Below are positions 7,974-17,373 of a stretch of DNA of 64,000 nt, piece by piece. The first letter of the stretch is position 1; each line of letters starts with the position of its first letter. The DNA is from an uncultured Eubacteriales bacterium (GTDB lineage Bacteria; Bacillota; Clostridia; Lachnospirales; Cellulosilyticaceae): the NCBI GenBank assembly GCA_900551325.1, contig URVM01000007.1, forward strand, positions 124,001-188,000, given 5' to 3'. The notes below the pieces were generated by a model, which was given only the letters and a program-made list of their open reading frames with translations, did no database searches and was not told the origin of the DNA. Position numbers and translations under genes: made by a program.

Positions 7974-9335
7974 ATGAGTGAATATGAGGGAAACAAGAAA
8001 AAAGGGGAAAAAAATAGAGAATTAGAAAGTAAATGGGAATTAGAAGAAAAAGCACAGAATTCACAATCAGAACAGGATAACCTAACTAAAGAAAAATTAT
8101 ATAGAGAAAAGTTAAATAGAATAGAATTAAATAATGAAGACCTAAGTAGAAAAGCACTTAATGAAGAAGTGTTCAATGGACAAGCATTTAATGAATGGAA
8201 AATAGGGGAAGAAGGGCTAAATAAACAAGAGTTAAACATGGGAGAATTGAATACAGACAACTTGGAGGACGAGCAATTAAATAAAGAACTATTTAATATA
8301 GGCAATTTAGAGAAAAAACAATTAGAAAGAGCAAAAATAAAAAAGAAGAAAAAAAGGCTTAGTCCGTTTGTAAAGATATTTGGCATGGCTGCTCTTATAA
8401 CAATGGTTTTGATAGGAATGGTAGCTTTAGCTGGGGTGACGGTGTATAAAACATATATAGAGGAGCAGGGTGGTGAAAATCCAAATACTGTGATGCAGGT
8501 GAAAAAAACAGATGAAGTAGGTAGCGAAACACCTGTAGTACCGAGTGAAAATCTAAGTAAGACAGTAGCAGTATTTGGAACAGATATTACTGGGAAGTTA
8601 ACAGATGTTATTTTTGTAGTTCATTTAGATGATAAAAGTAAAGAAGTAAATGTAATAGCAGTTCCAAGGGATACGAAGGTAGAGTGGACTAAGGAACAAA
8701 TAGAGGCAGTACCTGCTAGAAACCAATGGGTGCGTTCTAGTAAAATTAATGAGATGACAAGTTTAGGTGGTATAGAAAATATTAGGGTATTGACCATTCA
8801 AACCATTGAACAGTTAATGGGTATTAAGGTTGATAAGTATGTAGTAGTTAATCTGAATGCTTTTAGAGAAATTGTAGATGCTATAGGTGGAGTAGAAGTT
8901 GAAGTGAAGCAACGTATGAAGAAAGATGATTTTAGTCAGAATTTACATATAGATCTTTATCCCGGTCTACAAATATTAGATGGGGATAAAGCAGAGCAAT
9001 TTGTACGTTTTAGAAGTTATAAAACTGGAGATATTGGTAGAATAGAGGCGCAACAACAATTTTTACAAGCTTTGACAAAGAAGGTTTTATCACCAGAGAT
9101 TATTGTAAAATTACCTCAAATATCTAAAATTATTTATGAATCAGTTGAAACGGACATGGATATTTTAGAGATGCTAAAGTATGTACCTTATGTGAAGGAT
9201 TTTCAAGCTCAAAATCTGCATTTTTATACATTACCAGGGGATGCACATTATGAAGACAATCTTTCCTTCTACTTTTTGAATCAAGAAGAAGTTATAAAAC
9301 TAGTAGATGATATATTTTTTAAAACTAATAATTAA
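7974..9335 (+). CDS. LCP-family glycopolymer ligase with repetitive cytoplasmic extension
   Basis: LytR-CpsA-Psr enzymes move polyprenyl-linked glycopolymers onto peptidoglycan on the outer face of the membrane. The single membrane segment is at about residues 137-158; the LCP domain follows, with TDVIFVVHLD, VPRDTKV, SSKINEM, GIKVDKYVVVNL and EQFVRFRSYKTGDIGR, which supply the conserved arginines and aspartates. Unusually, about 130 residues precede the membrane segment, and residues 37-117 hold a hydrophobic residue at every fifth position, usually followed by Asn. The start has a GGGAGGGG Shine-Dalgarno. First of two LCP paralogues. Confidence 0.9.
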   Translation: MSEYEGNKKKGEKNRELESKWELEEKAQNSQSEQDNLTKEKLYREKLNRIELNNEDLSRKALNEEVFNGQAFNEWKIGEEGLNKQELNMGELNTDNLEDEQLNKELFNIGNLEKKQLERAKIKKKKKRLSPFVKIFGMAALITMVLIGMVALAGVTVYKTYIEEQGGENPNTVMQVKKTDEVGSETPVVPSENLSKTVAVFGTDITGKLTDVIFVVHLDDKSKEVNVIAVPRDTKVEWTKEQIEAVPARNQWVRSSKINEMTSLGGIENIRVLTIQTIEQLMGIKVDKYVVVNLNAFREIVDAIGGVEVEVKQRMKKDDFSQNLHIDLYPGLQILDGDKAEQFVRFRSYKTGDIGRIEAQQQFLQALTKKVLSPEIIVKLPQISKIIYESVETDMDILEMLKYVPYVKDFQAQNLHFYTLPGDAHYEDNLSFYFLNQEEVIKLVDDIFFKTNN

Positions 9336-9343
9336 TTATAGAT

Positions 9344-9376
9344 AGAGATGTCAAAATTTTGATATCTCTTTTTTTA
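9344..9376 (+). terminator. Terminator after the first LCP gene
   Basis: Near-perfect palindrome from AGAGATGTC to GATATCTCT followed by seven T. Confidence 0.88.
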
Positions 9377-9608
9377 ATTTTGTTCATAAATAGCGTATAT
9401 AATAAATAAGGATATAATTTCATTTTGTAAGAATTTGTGATATTATAATGCATGGTGTATATTACACGTTAATTATGGTATTAAATGGATTTGGGTGTAA
9501 CTTCAACTTAAAAATATACGTCTAAGGTATAGACCTATCATTTACTGTTATTCATTTTACCTAAAAAAGTAATTTGTATTTAGAGACATAAAATAGGGAG
9601 TGAAGCGA

Positions 9609-10907
9609 ATGGGCACTAAGAAAAGACTGAATAAGAAGAAAAAATTAATGAGAACATTTCTAAAATCAATGCTTGGTACAGTTATAGTTTGCGTAGTAGG
9701 TGGTATAAGTGTAGTAGCTTGCTACAACTACTTCTTTAAGCATGATGGAGGTGCTACTAAAGAAGAAGGTAAAAAGACCTGGGGCAAAAAGGAAGAGAAG
9801 GCTCCAGATATATATAAAAACATAGCTGTATTTGGTGTAGATAAGGATGGATACCGCACTGATGTAATCTTTGTAGTAAACTTCAATAGTGTAACAAATA
9901 AAGTAAAAGCTTTATCTTTACCAAGGGATACAAAGGTAAATTGGTCAGAGGAACAAAAGCAAAGCTTAAGAGATTTAGGAAAATACACAGTATCTACATC
10001 TAAATTAAATGAGATGACAGCTTACGGCGGCATTGATAATATTAGATCATTTACTATTAATCAAATAGAAAACATGTTAGGGATAACTATTGATAATTAC
10101 GTTATTGTTGATATTAATGCATTTAATAAAATTGTTGATGCTATAGGTGGGGTAGATTTAGAAGTACCACAAGATATGTATTACACAGATAGTGCAGGTG
10201 GACTTTATATTAACTTAAAAGCAGGATATCAACATTTAGATGGGGATCAAGCAGAGCAATTGGTACGTTTTAGAAGATATAAGAATGGTGATGTGGATCG
10301 TATTGCCACACAACAAATTTTCTTAAAGGCTTTTGCAGAAAAGGTATTAAGTCCAAGTACCCTTACAAAGATACCAGAATTAGTGGAGATTTTATTTGGT
10401 TCTATTACAACGGATTTATCAATTATAGAACTTCCACAGTACTATAAGTATTTATCAAGTTTTGATAAGGAAAATATAAGTTTCTTTACTTTACCAGGTG
10501 AAGGTGGCTATGAAGGTGGCGTATCTTATTTCTTCCCAGATTATGATGCGATAGATCAGGTTGTACAGGAAGTATTTTTTGATAAGACGCCAGCAGGACA
10601 GGAAGCATTAACTGGTGAAGAAGCAGAAGTTGTAATTGATAAAACTGTTTCTATAGCAATATTAAACGGTAGTGGTATTACAGGGGCAGCAGCTAAGGAG
10701 CAAGAAAAATTAGTAGCTGAAGGATATAGTGTTGGAGAAGTTGGTAACTTTACACATACAGATGTAGAAGCAACTTATGTGATTGCAAAGGATGAAGCAA
10801 AGGGACAACAGTTTAAAACATATTATCCTAATGCAGAAATTACTACGAACCCATCCCTTACAACTGACATTCAAATTATTATAGGAAAAGATATAGAGCA
10901 GCAGTAG
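9609..10907 (+). CDS. LCP-family glycopolymer ligase with LytR_C domain
   Basis: Second LCP enzyme, 432 residues. A short basic cytoplasmic tail and one membrane segment (about residues 16-38) precede the LCP domain, which has YRTDVIFVVNF, LPRDTKV, TSKLNEM, DNYVIVDI and EQLVRFRRYKNGDVDR. Unlike the first copy it ends in a LytR_C domain (VSIAILNGSGITGAAAKEQ onwards, about residues 340-425). The ATG at 9609 has AGGGAG at the correct distance; the GTG at 9600 overlaps that site and is rejected. It lies upstream of the secreted and polymer genes and likely attaches their product to the wall. Confidence 0.9.
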   Translation: MGTKKRLNKKKKLMRTFLKSMLGTVIVCVVGGISVVACYNYFFKHDGGATKEEGKKTWGKKEEKAPDIYKNIAVFGVDKDGYRTDVIFVVNFNSVTNKVKALSLPRDTKVNWSEEQKQSLRDLGKYTVSTSKLNEMTAYGGIDNIRSFTINQIENMLGITIDNYVIVDINAFNKIVDAIGGVDLEVPQDMYYTDSAGGLYINLKAGYQHLDGDQAEQLVRFRRYKNGDVDRIATQQIFLKAFAEKVLSPSTLTKIPELVEILFGSITTDLSIIELPQYYKYLSSFDKENISFFTLPGEGGYEGGVSYFFPDYDAIDQVVQEVFFDKTPAGQEALTGEEAEVVIDKTVSIAILNGSGITGAAAKEQEKLVAEGYSVGEVGNFTHTDVEATYVIAKDEAKGQQFKTYYPNAEITTNPSLTTDIQIIIGKDIEQQ

Positions 10908-10947
10908 GTCAAGAAATTTGTTATATGGTTTAGGAAGGGGAAAAATA

Positions 10948-13782
10948 ATGAAGTTGAAAAAGTTATGGGTAACTTTTGTCGTAAGTAGTATTTTAGTGAG
11001 TAATGTAAATGTATCTTATGGAGCAGTATTGCATGAGATTAGTCATACACAACAGATTACAAGTGGAGCAAATCATATATCTAAAGAAGTGCTTACAAGT
11101 GATGGTTGGCAAGATATTAATATTTTAAGTATTGATCTTAGTAACCCGAATATTTCTTTAAAGACTATTACACCAGATGTATTAGGAGAGCGTAGTAATA
11201 TTTTAAATCTAGCTACCCAAGAAGGTGCAGTAGCAGCAGTGAATGCAGACTATTTTGATATGAGTTCAAAGACACCTGCATTTGGTCCTGTAATCAATGA
11301 GGGAGTAATAGATAATGCTTACAATAATGACTATAATAATTTAGGTCCAGCAAAATATATGGGAACTCTCATTGTAGATAATGAAGGCAATGCCAATATG
11401 GACTACTATAGTGTGAAAATGTGGATTGAGGTAAATGGTCAAAAGGCTTTTAGCTTATCAAGTTACAATAAGACACCAGGTAGTGTACGTGTTCCTTTTG
11501 TGATTGACCGTACATATTATACAAACAATATGGCCCTTGTAAATAAATATCAAAGCCTAGGTATCTATACAGTTTTAGTAGAAAATGATGAAGTAAATTA
11601 TGTTTCAGGTTTAAATGAAATTGTAGATGTACCACAAGATGGTTATGCCATTATTATTAGTAGCGATAAAATGGGTGAGTACAGTACTTACTTAGAAGAA
11701 GGACAAGAGATAGACCTAAAACAGGTTGTAAGCTTAAAAAATGAAGTTGTAGAGCAGATAGAAAACTTAGAGATGAGTGTTGGCGGTGGCGGACTACTTT
11801 TAAAAAATGGATTGCCATATGAAGGTCAGGCTCATCAAGTAACAGGAAATAGTCGAGTATCTCGTACTATAGTAGCCAATACTTTTAAGGAAAATGAAAT
11901 TTTACTTATCACGGTAGATGGGGTTGTAAATCATTCAATTGGTGCGAATAGATCAGACTTGATAGGAATACTTCAAGGTTTAGGCGTAAAAGATGCCATG
12001 TATCTAGATGGAGGCGGCTCTACTACTTTAGTAGCACGTAATGAAGGAGAAACTAAGTTAACACTTCAAAATAAACCTTCAGGTGGTGTACAAAGAAATG
12101 TAGCAAATGGTATAGGCGTTTTCTCAAATAGCCAACCAGGAAAAATTGCAAAGCTTACTATTGAGCCTTCTACAGACAGAACTTTTGTAGGAGAAACAAT
12201 AAGCTTTAAACTAAAGGCTACGGATACTAATGGTAACCCTATCAGTTTAAGTCAAAATGAAGTAAGTCTATCTATAGCTGGTGTAACTGGAGATTTTAGT
12301 GGATTTACTTTCCATCCTAAGACAGTAGGAAAAGGACTTGTAGTTGCTTCAGTAGGTGGAGTCAATGCAACAACAGAAATTAAGGTAACACAACCAAAAG
12401 GACTTATTATAGAGCCATCTACTTTACAAATGGATGAAAATAGTACAAAGCATGTCCAAGTTTATGGATTAGACAGTGAAGGTTATAAGATTCCCATTAC
12501 TACAGAACAGATAAGCTGGACAAGTAAGAATGGCAAGGTAACTGGAGCAGGTACTAACGTAGCATCTACTACAGCTGCAATTGATGAGTTAGTAGCATCT
12601 TATCAAGGGGCTACAGGTAAGCTAAGTGTAGTAGTTGGAGAGAGTGTTGTACCACTTGATTCCTTTGAAGAAAGCTTAGGAAAATGGGCAGCCGGTGGAA
12701 GTAGCGTAGAAGGAAAAGTAGAAGCATCTAAAGAAGTGAAGTATCATGGTAATCGTGCTATTAAGATGACATATACCTTTAATAAAGATATTAATAAGCA
12801 AGTAGCTTATACAGTGTTTGAAAATCCTATTAAGCTTGCAGAAGATGCTAAAAGTTTAAATATGTGGATTTCAGCCAGCGGACAAGGTGATACTTTAAAG
12901 GTACAAGTTGAAGATGCAAAAGGTAAAGTATATTACTTAAAACTTGCTGATAGCCTAAGTCATACAGGTTGGAAATATATGAGTGTAGATTTACCAGAAG
13001 AAATGGTTATGCCAGCTAAAGTAACTAAACTTTATGCCTATACAAATAATGGTACAAAAGAAAAGCGTACAAGTGCTATTTATATTGACCATGTTTCTAT
13101 GACACGTGGTGATAGAGCAGCCGGAAGCAGTGGAGCAAGAGCTGATTATTTATATGATCCACTATATAAAGGAACCCTTCAAGCTGCAACAGGGAATCAA
13201 TATAGTGTGAAAGTATTAGGACCAACTGAAATTGCTGGTATGGTACATAGTAAAGAAACATTAAACAAGATAACACAAAAAGTCAATACTGGTGCTTCTA
13301 TGATTATACAAGTATCTAAAAATAATTTACCACTTACTTTAAAAAGTGATGTATATACTTACAAAAATACTTATGAAGATATAGCCTATAAAGATCTAGA
13401 TGTGTTATTTGTAGGTACAGATGGTGGTGGTATTCGTCAAACAAAAGGAAGTCAATGGGACCAACTTAAACAGTCATTACAGACGAGTACAGCAAGTCAT
13501 GTTATACTTGTAATGAGCAAAAATCCTCTTACACAATTTGGTGATCTAAGAGAGGGAAAAGCCTTACATGATTATTTAAAAGAGTATAAGAAAACAACAG
13601 GAAAAGATATTTTTGTTGTGACAACAGGTAGTACATCAAAAGAAGTAAGAATAGAAGATGGTATACGCTACATAAGACTTAATGGGCTGGCTACTACAAA
13701 TGATAAAGTTGAAGAGGGAGAGTACTTACTCTTTAAAGTAGTTGGTGACCAAATTTATTATACATTTGAATCTATGTTATAA
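10948..13782 (+). CDS. Secreted phosphodiester-glycosidase (NAGPA) domain protein
   Basis: Large exported protein of 944 residues. Residues 1-26 form a signal peptide. A NAGPA/DUF2233-type domain follows, with AAVNADYFDM and the diagnostic MYLDGGGSTTLV, the fold that cleaves GlcNAc-1-phosphodiester bonds. Next come Ig-like segments (about 395-560), a beta-rich segment resembling carbohydrate-binding modules (about 570-690), and a C-terminal region of unclear family (about 700-944). ATG 10948 is chosen for AGGAAGGGG 8 bases upstream. Placed between LCP and CsaB/TagA genes, so it may remodel phosphodiester-linked wall polymer; that role is inferred. Confidence 0.82.
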   Translation: MKLKKLWVTFVVSSILVSNVNVSYGAVLHEISHTQQITSGANHISKEVLTSDGWQDINILSIDLSNPNISLKTITPDVLGERSNILNLATQEGAVAAVNADYFDMSSKTPAFGPVINEGVIDNAYNNDYNNLGPAKYMGTLIVDNEGNANMDYYSVKMWIEVNGQKAFSLSSYNKTPGSVRVPFVIDRTYYTNNMALVNKYQSLGIYTVLVENDEVNYVSGLNEIVDVPQDGYAIIISSDKMGEYSTYLEEGQEIDLKQVVSLKNEVVEQIENLEMSVGGGGLLLKNGLPYEGQAHQVTGNSRVSRTIVANTFKENEILLITVDGVVNHSIGANRSDLIGILQGLGVKDAMYLDGGGSTTLVARNEGETKLTLQNKPSGGVQRNVANGIGVFSNSQPGKIAKLTIEPSTDRTFVGETISFKLKATDTNGNPISLSQNEVSLSIAGVTGDFSGFTFHPKTVGKGLVVASVGGVNATTEIKVTQPKGLIIEPSTLQMDENSTKHVQVYGLDSEGYKIPITTEQISWTSKNGKVTGAGTNVASTTAAIDELVASYQGATGKLSVVVGESVVPLDSFEESLGKWAAGGSSVEGKVEASKEVKYHGNRAIKMTYTFNKDINKQVAYTVFENPIKLAEDAKSLNMWISASGQGDTLKVQVEDAKGKVYYLKLADSLSHTGWKYMSVDLPEEMVMPAKVTKLYAYTNNGTKEKRTSAIYIDHVSMTRGDRAAGSSGARADYLYDPLYKGTLQAATGNQYSVKVLGPTEIAGMVHSKETLNKITQKVNTGASMIIQVSKNNLPLTLKSDVYTYKNTYEDIAYKDLDVLFVGTDGGGIRQTKGSQWDQLKQSLQTSTASHVILVMSKNPLTQFGDLREGKALHDYLKEYKKTTGKDIFVVTTGSTSKEVRIEDGIRYIRLNGLATTNDKVEEGEYLLFKVVGDQIYYTFESML

Positions 13783-13787
13783 AAATT

Positions 13788-13819
13788 GTAACCGGGAAGC
13801 CATAAGGTTGCCCGGTTAC
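13788..13819 (+). other. GC-rich hairpin without T tract
   Basis: GTAACCGGG (13788-13796) and CCCGGTTAC (13811-13819) form a 9-bp perfect stem, with AGCC/GGTT able to extend it inside. No U-run follows; AGGAGG of the next gene begins about 12 bases later. It may stabilise an mRNA end, act as a weak attenuator or be a processing site. Confidence 0.6.
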
Positions 13820-13838
13820 AGTTCCATAGGAGGTTTAT

Positions 13839-14351
13839 ATGAAAAAGCAGACAAAATTATTTATGATTGCCCTAGGTATACTTGCTGTAGGCACAAGTGC
13901 ATATGCAGCAAAAGGAGAGGCCGGTAGTGCAAATGATCCACTTGTAACAAAGAGCTATGTAGATAGTCAAATAGCAGCTATTAGTGGTAGTGGAAGCATA
14001 TCAAAACTTGAAAGCACAGTTAAAGCTCAAGAAGAAATGATTAATGTTTTAACACAAGAAATGAATGCACTTAAAAAACAAGGAAGCAGTAGCTACACAG
14101 TAGTAACAGTACCAGCAGGAAGCAGTATTACTGGTATGCAAGGAACAGAAATTATTGTACGCTCTGGTAGCGGAATTGTACTTGCAAGTGATGGTGGTGG
14201 CTTACAAGACATGACAGAAGGAACAGATTTATTAGGAGGTAGTGAAGTACCTAAGTATCATCTTGTCATTATACCTAGGGAAGATGGTAGAGGAATATAT
14301 GCTACAAAAGATTTAATAGTTATGGTTAGAGGTGGGTATAATATCCAATAA
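13839..14351 (+). CDS. Secreted coiled-coil protein of unknown function
   Basis: I do not recognise a named family. The 170-residue product has a clear signal peptide (MKKQTKLFMIALGILAVGTSAYA), then the motif NDPLVTKSYVDSQIAAI, a Gly/Ser linker, a predicted coiled coil (about residues 62-87, KLESTVKAQEEMINVLTQEM) and a beta-rich C-terminal half with VTVPAGSSITG. KSYVD-type segments occur at the N terminus of several clostridial envelope proteins. AGGAGG precedes the ATG. It lies between the NAGPA protein and the DUF5693-like gene and is probably part of the envelope operon. Confidence 0.78.
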   Translation: MKKQTKLFMIALGILAVGTSAYAAKGEAGSANDPLVTKSYVDSQIAAISGSGSISKLESTVKAQEEMINVLTQEMNALKKQGSSSYTVVTVPAGSSITGMQGTEIIVRSGSGIVLASDGGGLQDMTEGTDLLGGSEVPKYHLVIIPREDGRGIYATKDLIVMVRGGYNIQ

Positions 14352-14377
14352 TAAATGGATAGTTTACGGAGGAAAAC

Positions 14378-16303
14378 ATGAAAAAGCAAAGTAAGATTAT
14401 AATAAGTGGATTAATTGTTTTATCCCTACTTGTATGTGTATTTATAGGGATAGGACGTATAAATGTAGAAAGAAATTATAAGGATATTCAAGTAGCTATA
14501 CGTTATACTGATGTATTAAATATTGCAAAGCAAACAAATGAACCAATAGAAAATATATTAAAGGCCTATAGAGACTTAGGGGCAAATGCTCTTTTTGTAA
14601 GAGAAAATACAGTACTACCTATAGCAAGTGCTGACTTTGCAAACTTTAAAGAACAAGGTAAAGCAACAGTACATGAAGGCTATGACCTTGAAAAGATTTA
14701 TCCAGAAAGCAACAATATTAGAAGAAATAATTTATACATTGAAACATATGATCCGTTAACTTTTGATTTAATTTATAACAACCTTACTTTAAAAGGTGTA
14801 AGTGCTTATAAAACAAAAATTGAAGATATAGATTATATTGAAGTAACTGTGCCAAGTAGTATTCTTACAACAATGGGTGTTGGATATAACTATGATGATT
14901 TACAAATTGCAGCAGACTTAGGTTATGTTATACTTCCACAAGCTAAATCATGGGATCATGTATCAGATAGTTCAGTAGAAGCATTTGTAAATCAAATTGA
15001 AGCTATACCAAACTTAGGCACTATTTATTTTGCGGATAGTGAAATCGTTGGAGCAAGTCATCCAGATGTAGTGGAGCTAGTTGAAGCTCATGGGTTAGGA
15101 TTTGTAGAATTCTTCTCAGAAAAACAAAAAGGCTTTGAAACATTAGCAAAAGCATCTAGCCAATCAGGCACACGTTTTAATGTAGAAAGACTTCATACAG
15201 TTACAGATGCACAGATTAAACAATATGAACCAAACGCTTTATTAGATCGTTATATGCTTGCGCTTACAGAGCGTAACTTACGTACTTTCTTATTTAAGAT
15301 GCCAAACACTTTAGATATTCAAGGTGATGCAAATCTCTTAGCAACAAATATTCAAAACTTCACTCAAGTAGCCCAGGAGAAAGGCTATACTATAGTTGAT
15401 GAAATACAACCTTATAATTTACCAATGGGAAGTTATATTTTAAGTATTTTAGTAGGACTCGGGGCTATTTTAGTTTTTGTTTTATTATGTGACTACTTAA
15501 AGCTTACACAAGTAGGTTATATTTTAGGAATACTTGGTTTAATTGGTTATGCTGGCTTACTTAAAGTAGCGCCAAGCTTAGCGATTAAACTTATGGCACT
15601 TTTTGGAGCAATTATTTATCCAACTTATGCAGTTACTTTTGCACTAGAAGAGAAAGAAAGAACTTTAAAAGAAACAATTTTAACTTTCTTAAAATGTAGT
15701 TTTATTTCCTTCGGAGGCGCCCTAACTATTATAGGAACTTTATCACGTACAAGCTTTGGTCTTGGTATTAATATTTTCGCAGGGGTAAAAGTTGCAATGC
15801 TTCTACCTATTGTAGCTATACTACTTATTGCTTATTATAAACGTCATGGAATAAACTATGAGTACTATAAAGAACTTTTAAGTAATAAAGTAACCTACTT
15901 TGCATTAGGACTAATGGCAGTAGGTGCAGTAGTACTTCTTATCTATACTTCACGTACAGGAAATACAGGTAATATTTCAGACTTCGAATTAAGCTTTAGA
16001 CAGTTTTTAGATACAACTTTAGGTGTAAGACCAAGAACAAAAGAGTTCTTAATCGGTCATCCACTTATGATAGTTCTTCTTTACTATGGATATAAAGAGA
16101 AATATATTCCACTACTTGTATTAGGTGTTATAGGTCAGATATCACTAGTTAATACTTATGCACACATTCATACACCAGTACTTATTTCTCTAGTTAGAAT
16201 GGGCTATGGAATTGTATTTGGTATCATCGTTGGTATTATCTTAATCTATATAAGTAAATTAATAGGCAAGGTGATTAGCAAATGGATCGTAAACAATCAG
16301 TAG
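14378..16303 (+). CDS. DUF5693-like polytopic membrane protein
   Basis: 641 residues. One N-terminal membrane segment (about residues 7-27) is followed by an extracytoplasmic domain of about 320 residues with a glycoside-hydrolase-like alternating strand/helix look (DLGANALFVRENTVLP, LGTIYFADSEIVGASH). About eight membrane segments fill the C-terminal half (from about residue 350). The layout matches the DUF5693 family, found next to csaB in Firmicutes; the biochemical role is unknown to me. The gene overlaps csaB by 22 bases, so translation is coupled. A part in flipping or modifying the wall polymer is inferred from context. Confidence 0.78.
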   Translation: MKKQSKIIISGLIVLSLLVCVFIGIGRINVERNYKDIQVAIRYTDVLNIAKQTNEPIENILKAYRDLGANALFVRENTVLPIASADFANFKEQGKATVHEGYDLEKIYPESNNIRRNNLYIETYDPLTFDLIYNNLTLKGVSAYKTKIEDIDYIEVTVPSSILTTMGVGYNYDDLQIAADLGYVILPQAKSWDHVSDSSVEAFVNQIEAIPNLGTIYFADSEIVGASHPDVVELVEAHGLGFVEFFSEKQKGFETLAKASSQSGTRFNVERLHTVTDAQIKQYEPNALLDRYMLALTERNLRTFLFKMPNTLDIQGDANLLATNIQNFTQVAQEKGYTIVDEIQPYNLPMGSYILSILVGLGAILVFVLLCDYLKLTQVGYILGILGLIGYAGLLKVAPSLAIKLMALFGAIIYPTYAVTFALEEKERTLKETILTFLKCSFISFGGALTIIGTLSRTSFGLGINIFAGVKVAMLLPIVAILLIAYYKRHGINYEYYKELLSNKVTYFALGLMAVGAVVLLIYTSRTGNTGNISDFELSFRQFLDTTLGVRPRTKEFLIGHPLMIVLLYYGYKEKYIPLLVLGVIGQISLVNTYAHIHTPVLISLVRMGYGIVFGIIVGIILIYISKLIGKVISKWIVNNQ

Positions 16304-17364
16304 TATTATCAGGTTATTATGGATTTAATAATATTGGAGATGAAGCAGTACTTTCTTCTATTATTTCAGCACTTAGAAAACATATTCCAAATGTAGAAAT
16401 AACAGTACTATCTCAATCACCTGAACAAACAAAGGCATTTTATGGTGTAAATGCTATTAGTAGATGGGATATAAAAACAATTATGCGAACCATTAAAAAG
16501 AGTGATTTACTCATTAGTGGTGGTGGCAGTTTATTACAAGATGTTACAAGTAGTAAGGTTATTCCTTACTACTTAGGCATTGTAAAGATTGCACAATTTT
16601 ATAAGAAGCCAGTTGTTTTTTATTCTCAAGGGATAGGGCCTGTTGCAAAGGGACTGGGAAAAGTTCTTATAAAGAGCATTGTAAATAAAGTAAATCATGT
16701 CTTTGTAAGAGAAGAAGGCTCTAAAAAGCTTTTAGAAAGTTTAGGTGTAAAAAAGGTACCTATTACTGTAGCGATAGATCCAGTACTAGGTATAGAGCCT
16801 AAGAAGGAAGTCGTTGATAAAATTAAAGAATTACTTCCAGAAGGCAAGAAAGTTGGTTTCTATATTCGTCCTTGGAAAGATGATGAGAACATGATAGAAC
16901 ATATTGCACGCTTAGCACAATATGTTGAAAATAAAGGTTATCATGTGTATTTTATTCCTATGTACTATAAAGAGGACTTGAAAATTTCACAAGAGATAGC
17001 AAGTAAGGTAACAGGAAATGTACATGTTATACCACAAGAGTTAACGATAGATGAAGTTGTAGCTTATACAACTCAATTTGATTTTATTGTAGGTATGCGT
17101 TTACACAGCCTCATCATGGCACATGCTGTAAATGTACCTATGATTGGATTATCTTACGATCCAAAGGTTCGTGGTTTCTTAAAAGAAGTAGGAATGCCAT
17201 ATTGTATGGACGTTGATAAAATTAATGAAGCAGAGTTTAAAGAATATGTAGAAACTCTAACCACTCATTTAGAAGAAGAAAAAGAACGTATACAGACTGT
17301 AAATAAAGAGAAAAAACAAAAAGTAGAGTTGCCGGCAGTTTGCATCAGTGAATTGTTAGGCTAG
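16282..17364 (+). CDS. csaB: Polysaccharide pyruvyl transferase CsaB
   Basis: Transfers pyruvate from phosphoenolpyruvate to a sugar of the secondary cell-wall polymer, creating the ketal that SLH domains of S-layer proteins recognise. The 360-residue protein begins SGYYGFNNIGDEAVL, has LLISGGGSLLQD and VVFYSQGIGPVAKG in the first half, and FIVGMRLHSLIMAH and VPMIGLSYDPKV in the second, all typical of the PS_pyruv_trans family. The start lies inside the DUF5693-like gene with AAGGTG upstream. tagA follows after 9 bases. Confidence 0.93.
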   Translation: MDRKQSVVLSGYYGFNNIGDEAVLSSIISALRKHIPNVEITVLSQSPEQTKAFYGVNAISRWDIKTIMRTIKKSDLLISGGGSLLQDVTSSKVIPYYLGIVKIAQFYKKPVVFYSQGIGPVAKGLGKVLIKSIVNKVNHVFVREEGSKKLLESLGVKKVPITVAIDPVLGIEPKKEVVDKIKELLPEGKKVGFYIRPWKDDENMIEHIARLAQYVENKGYHVYFIPMYYKEDLKISQEIASKVTGNVHVIPQELTIDEVVAYTTQFDFIVGMRLHSLIMAHAVNVPMIGLSYDPKVRGFLKEVGMPYCMDVDKINEAEFKEYVETLTTHLEEEKERIQTVNKEKKQKVELPAVCISELLG

Positions 17365-17373
17365 GAGGCAAAT

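Noticed and set aside
7952..8386. 144-codon open frame on the minus strand opposite the LCP repeat region
   Set aside because: It mirrors the 15-base periodic LCP repeat, is rich in Phe/Ser/Leu and has no Shine-Dalgarno. The plus-strand LCP frame explains it.
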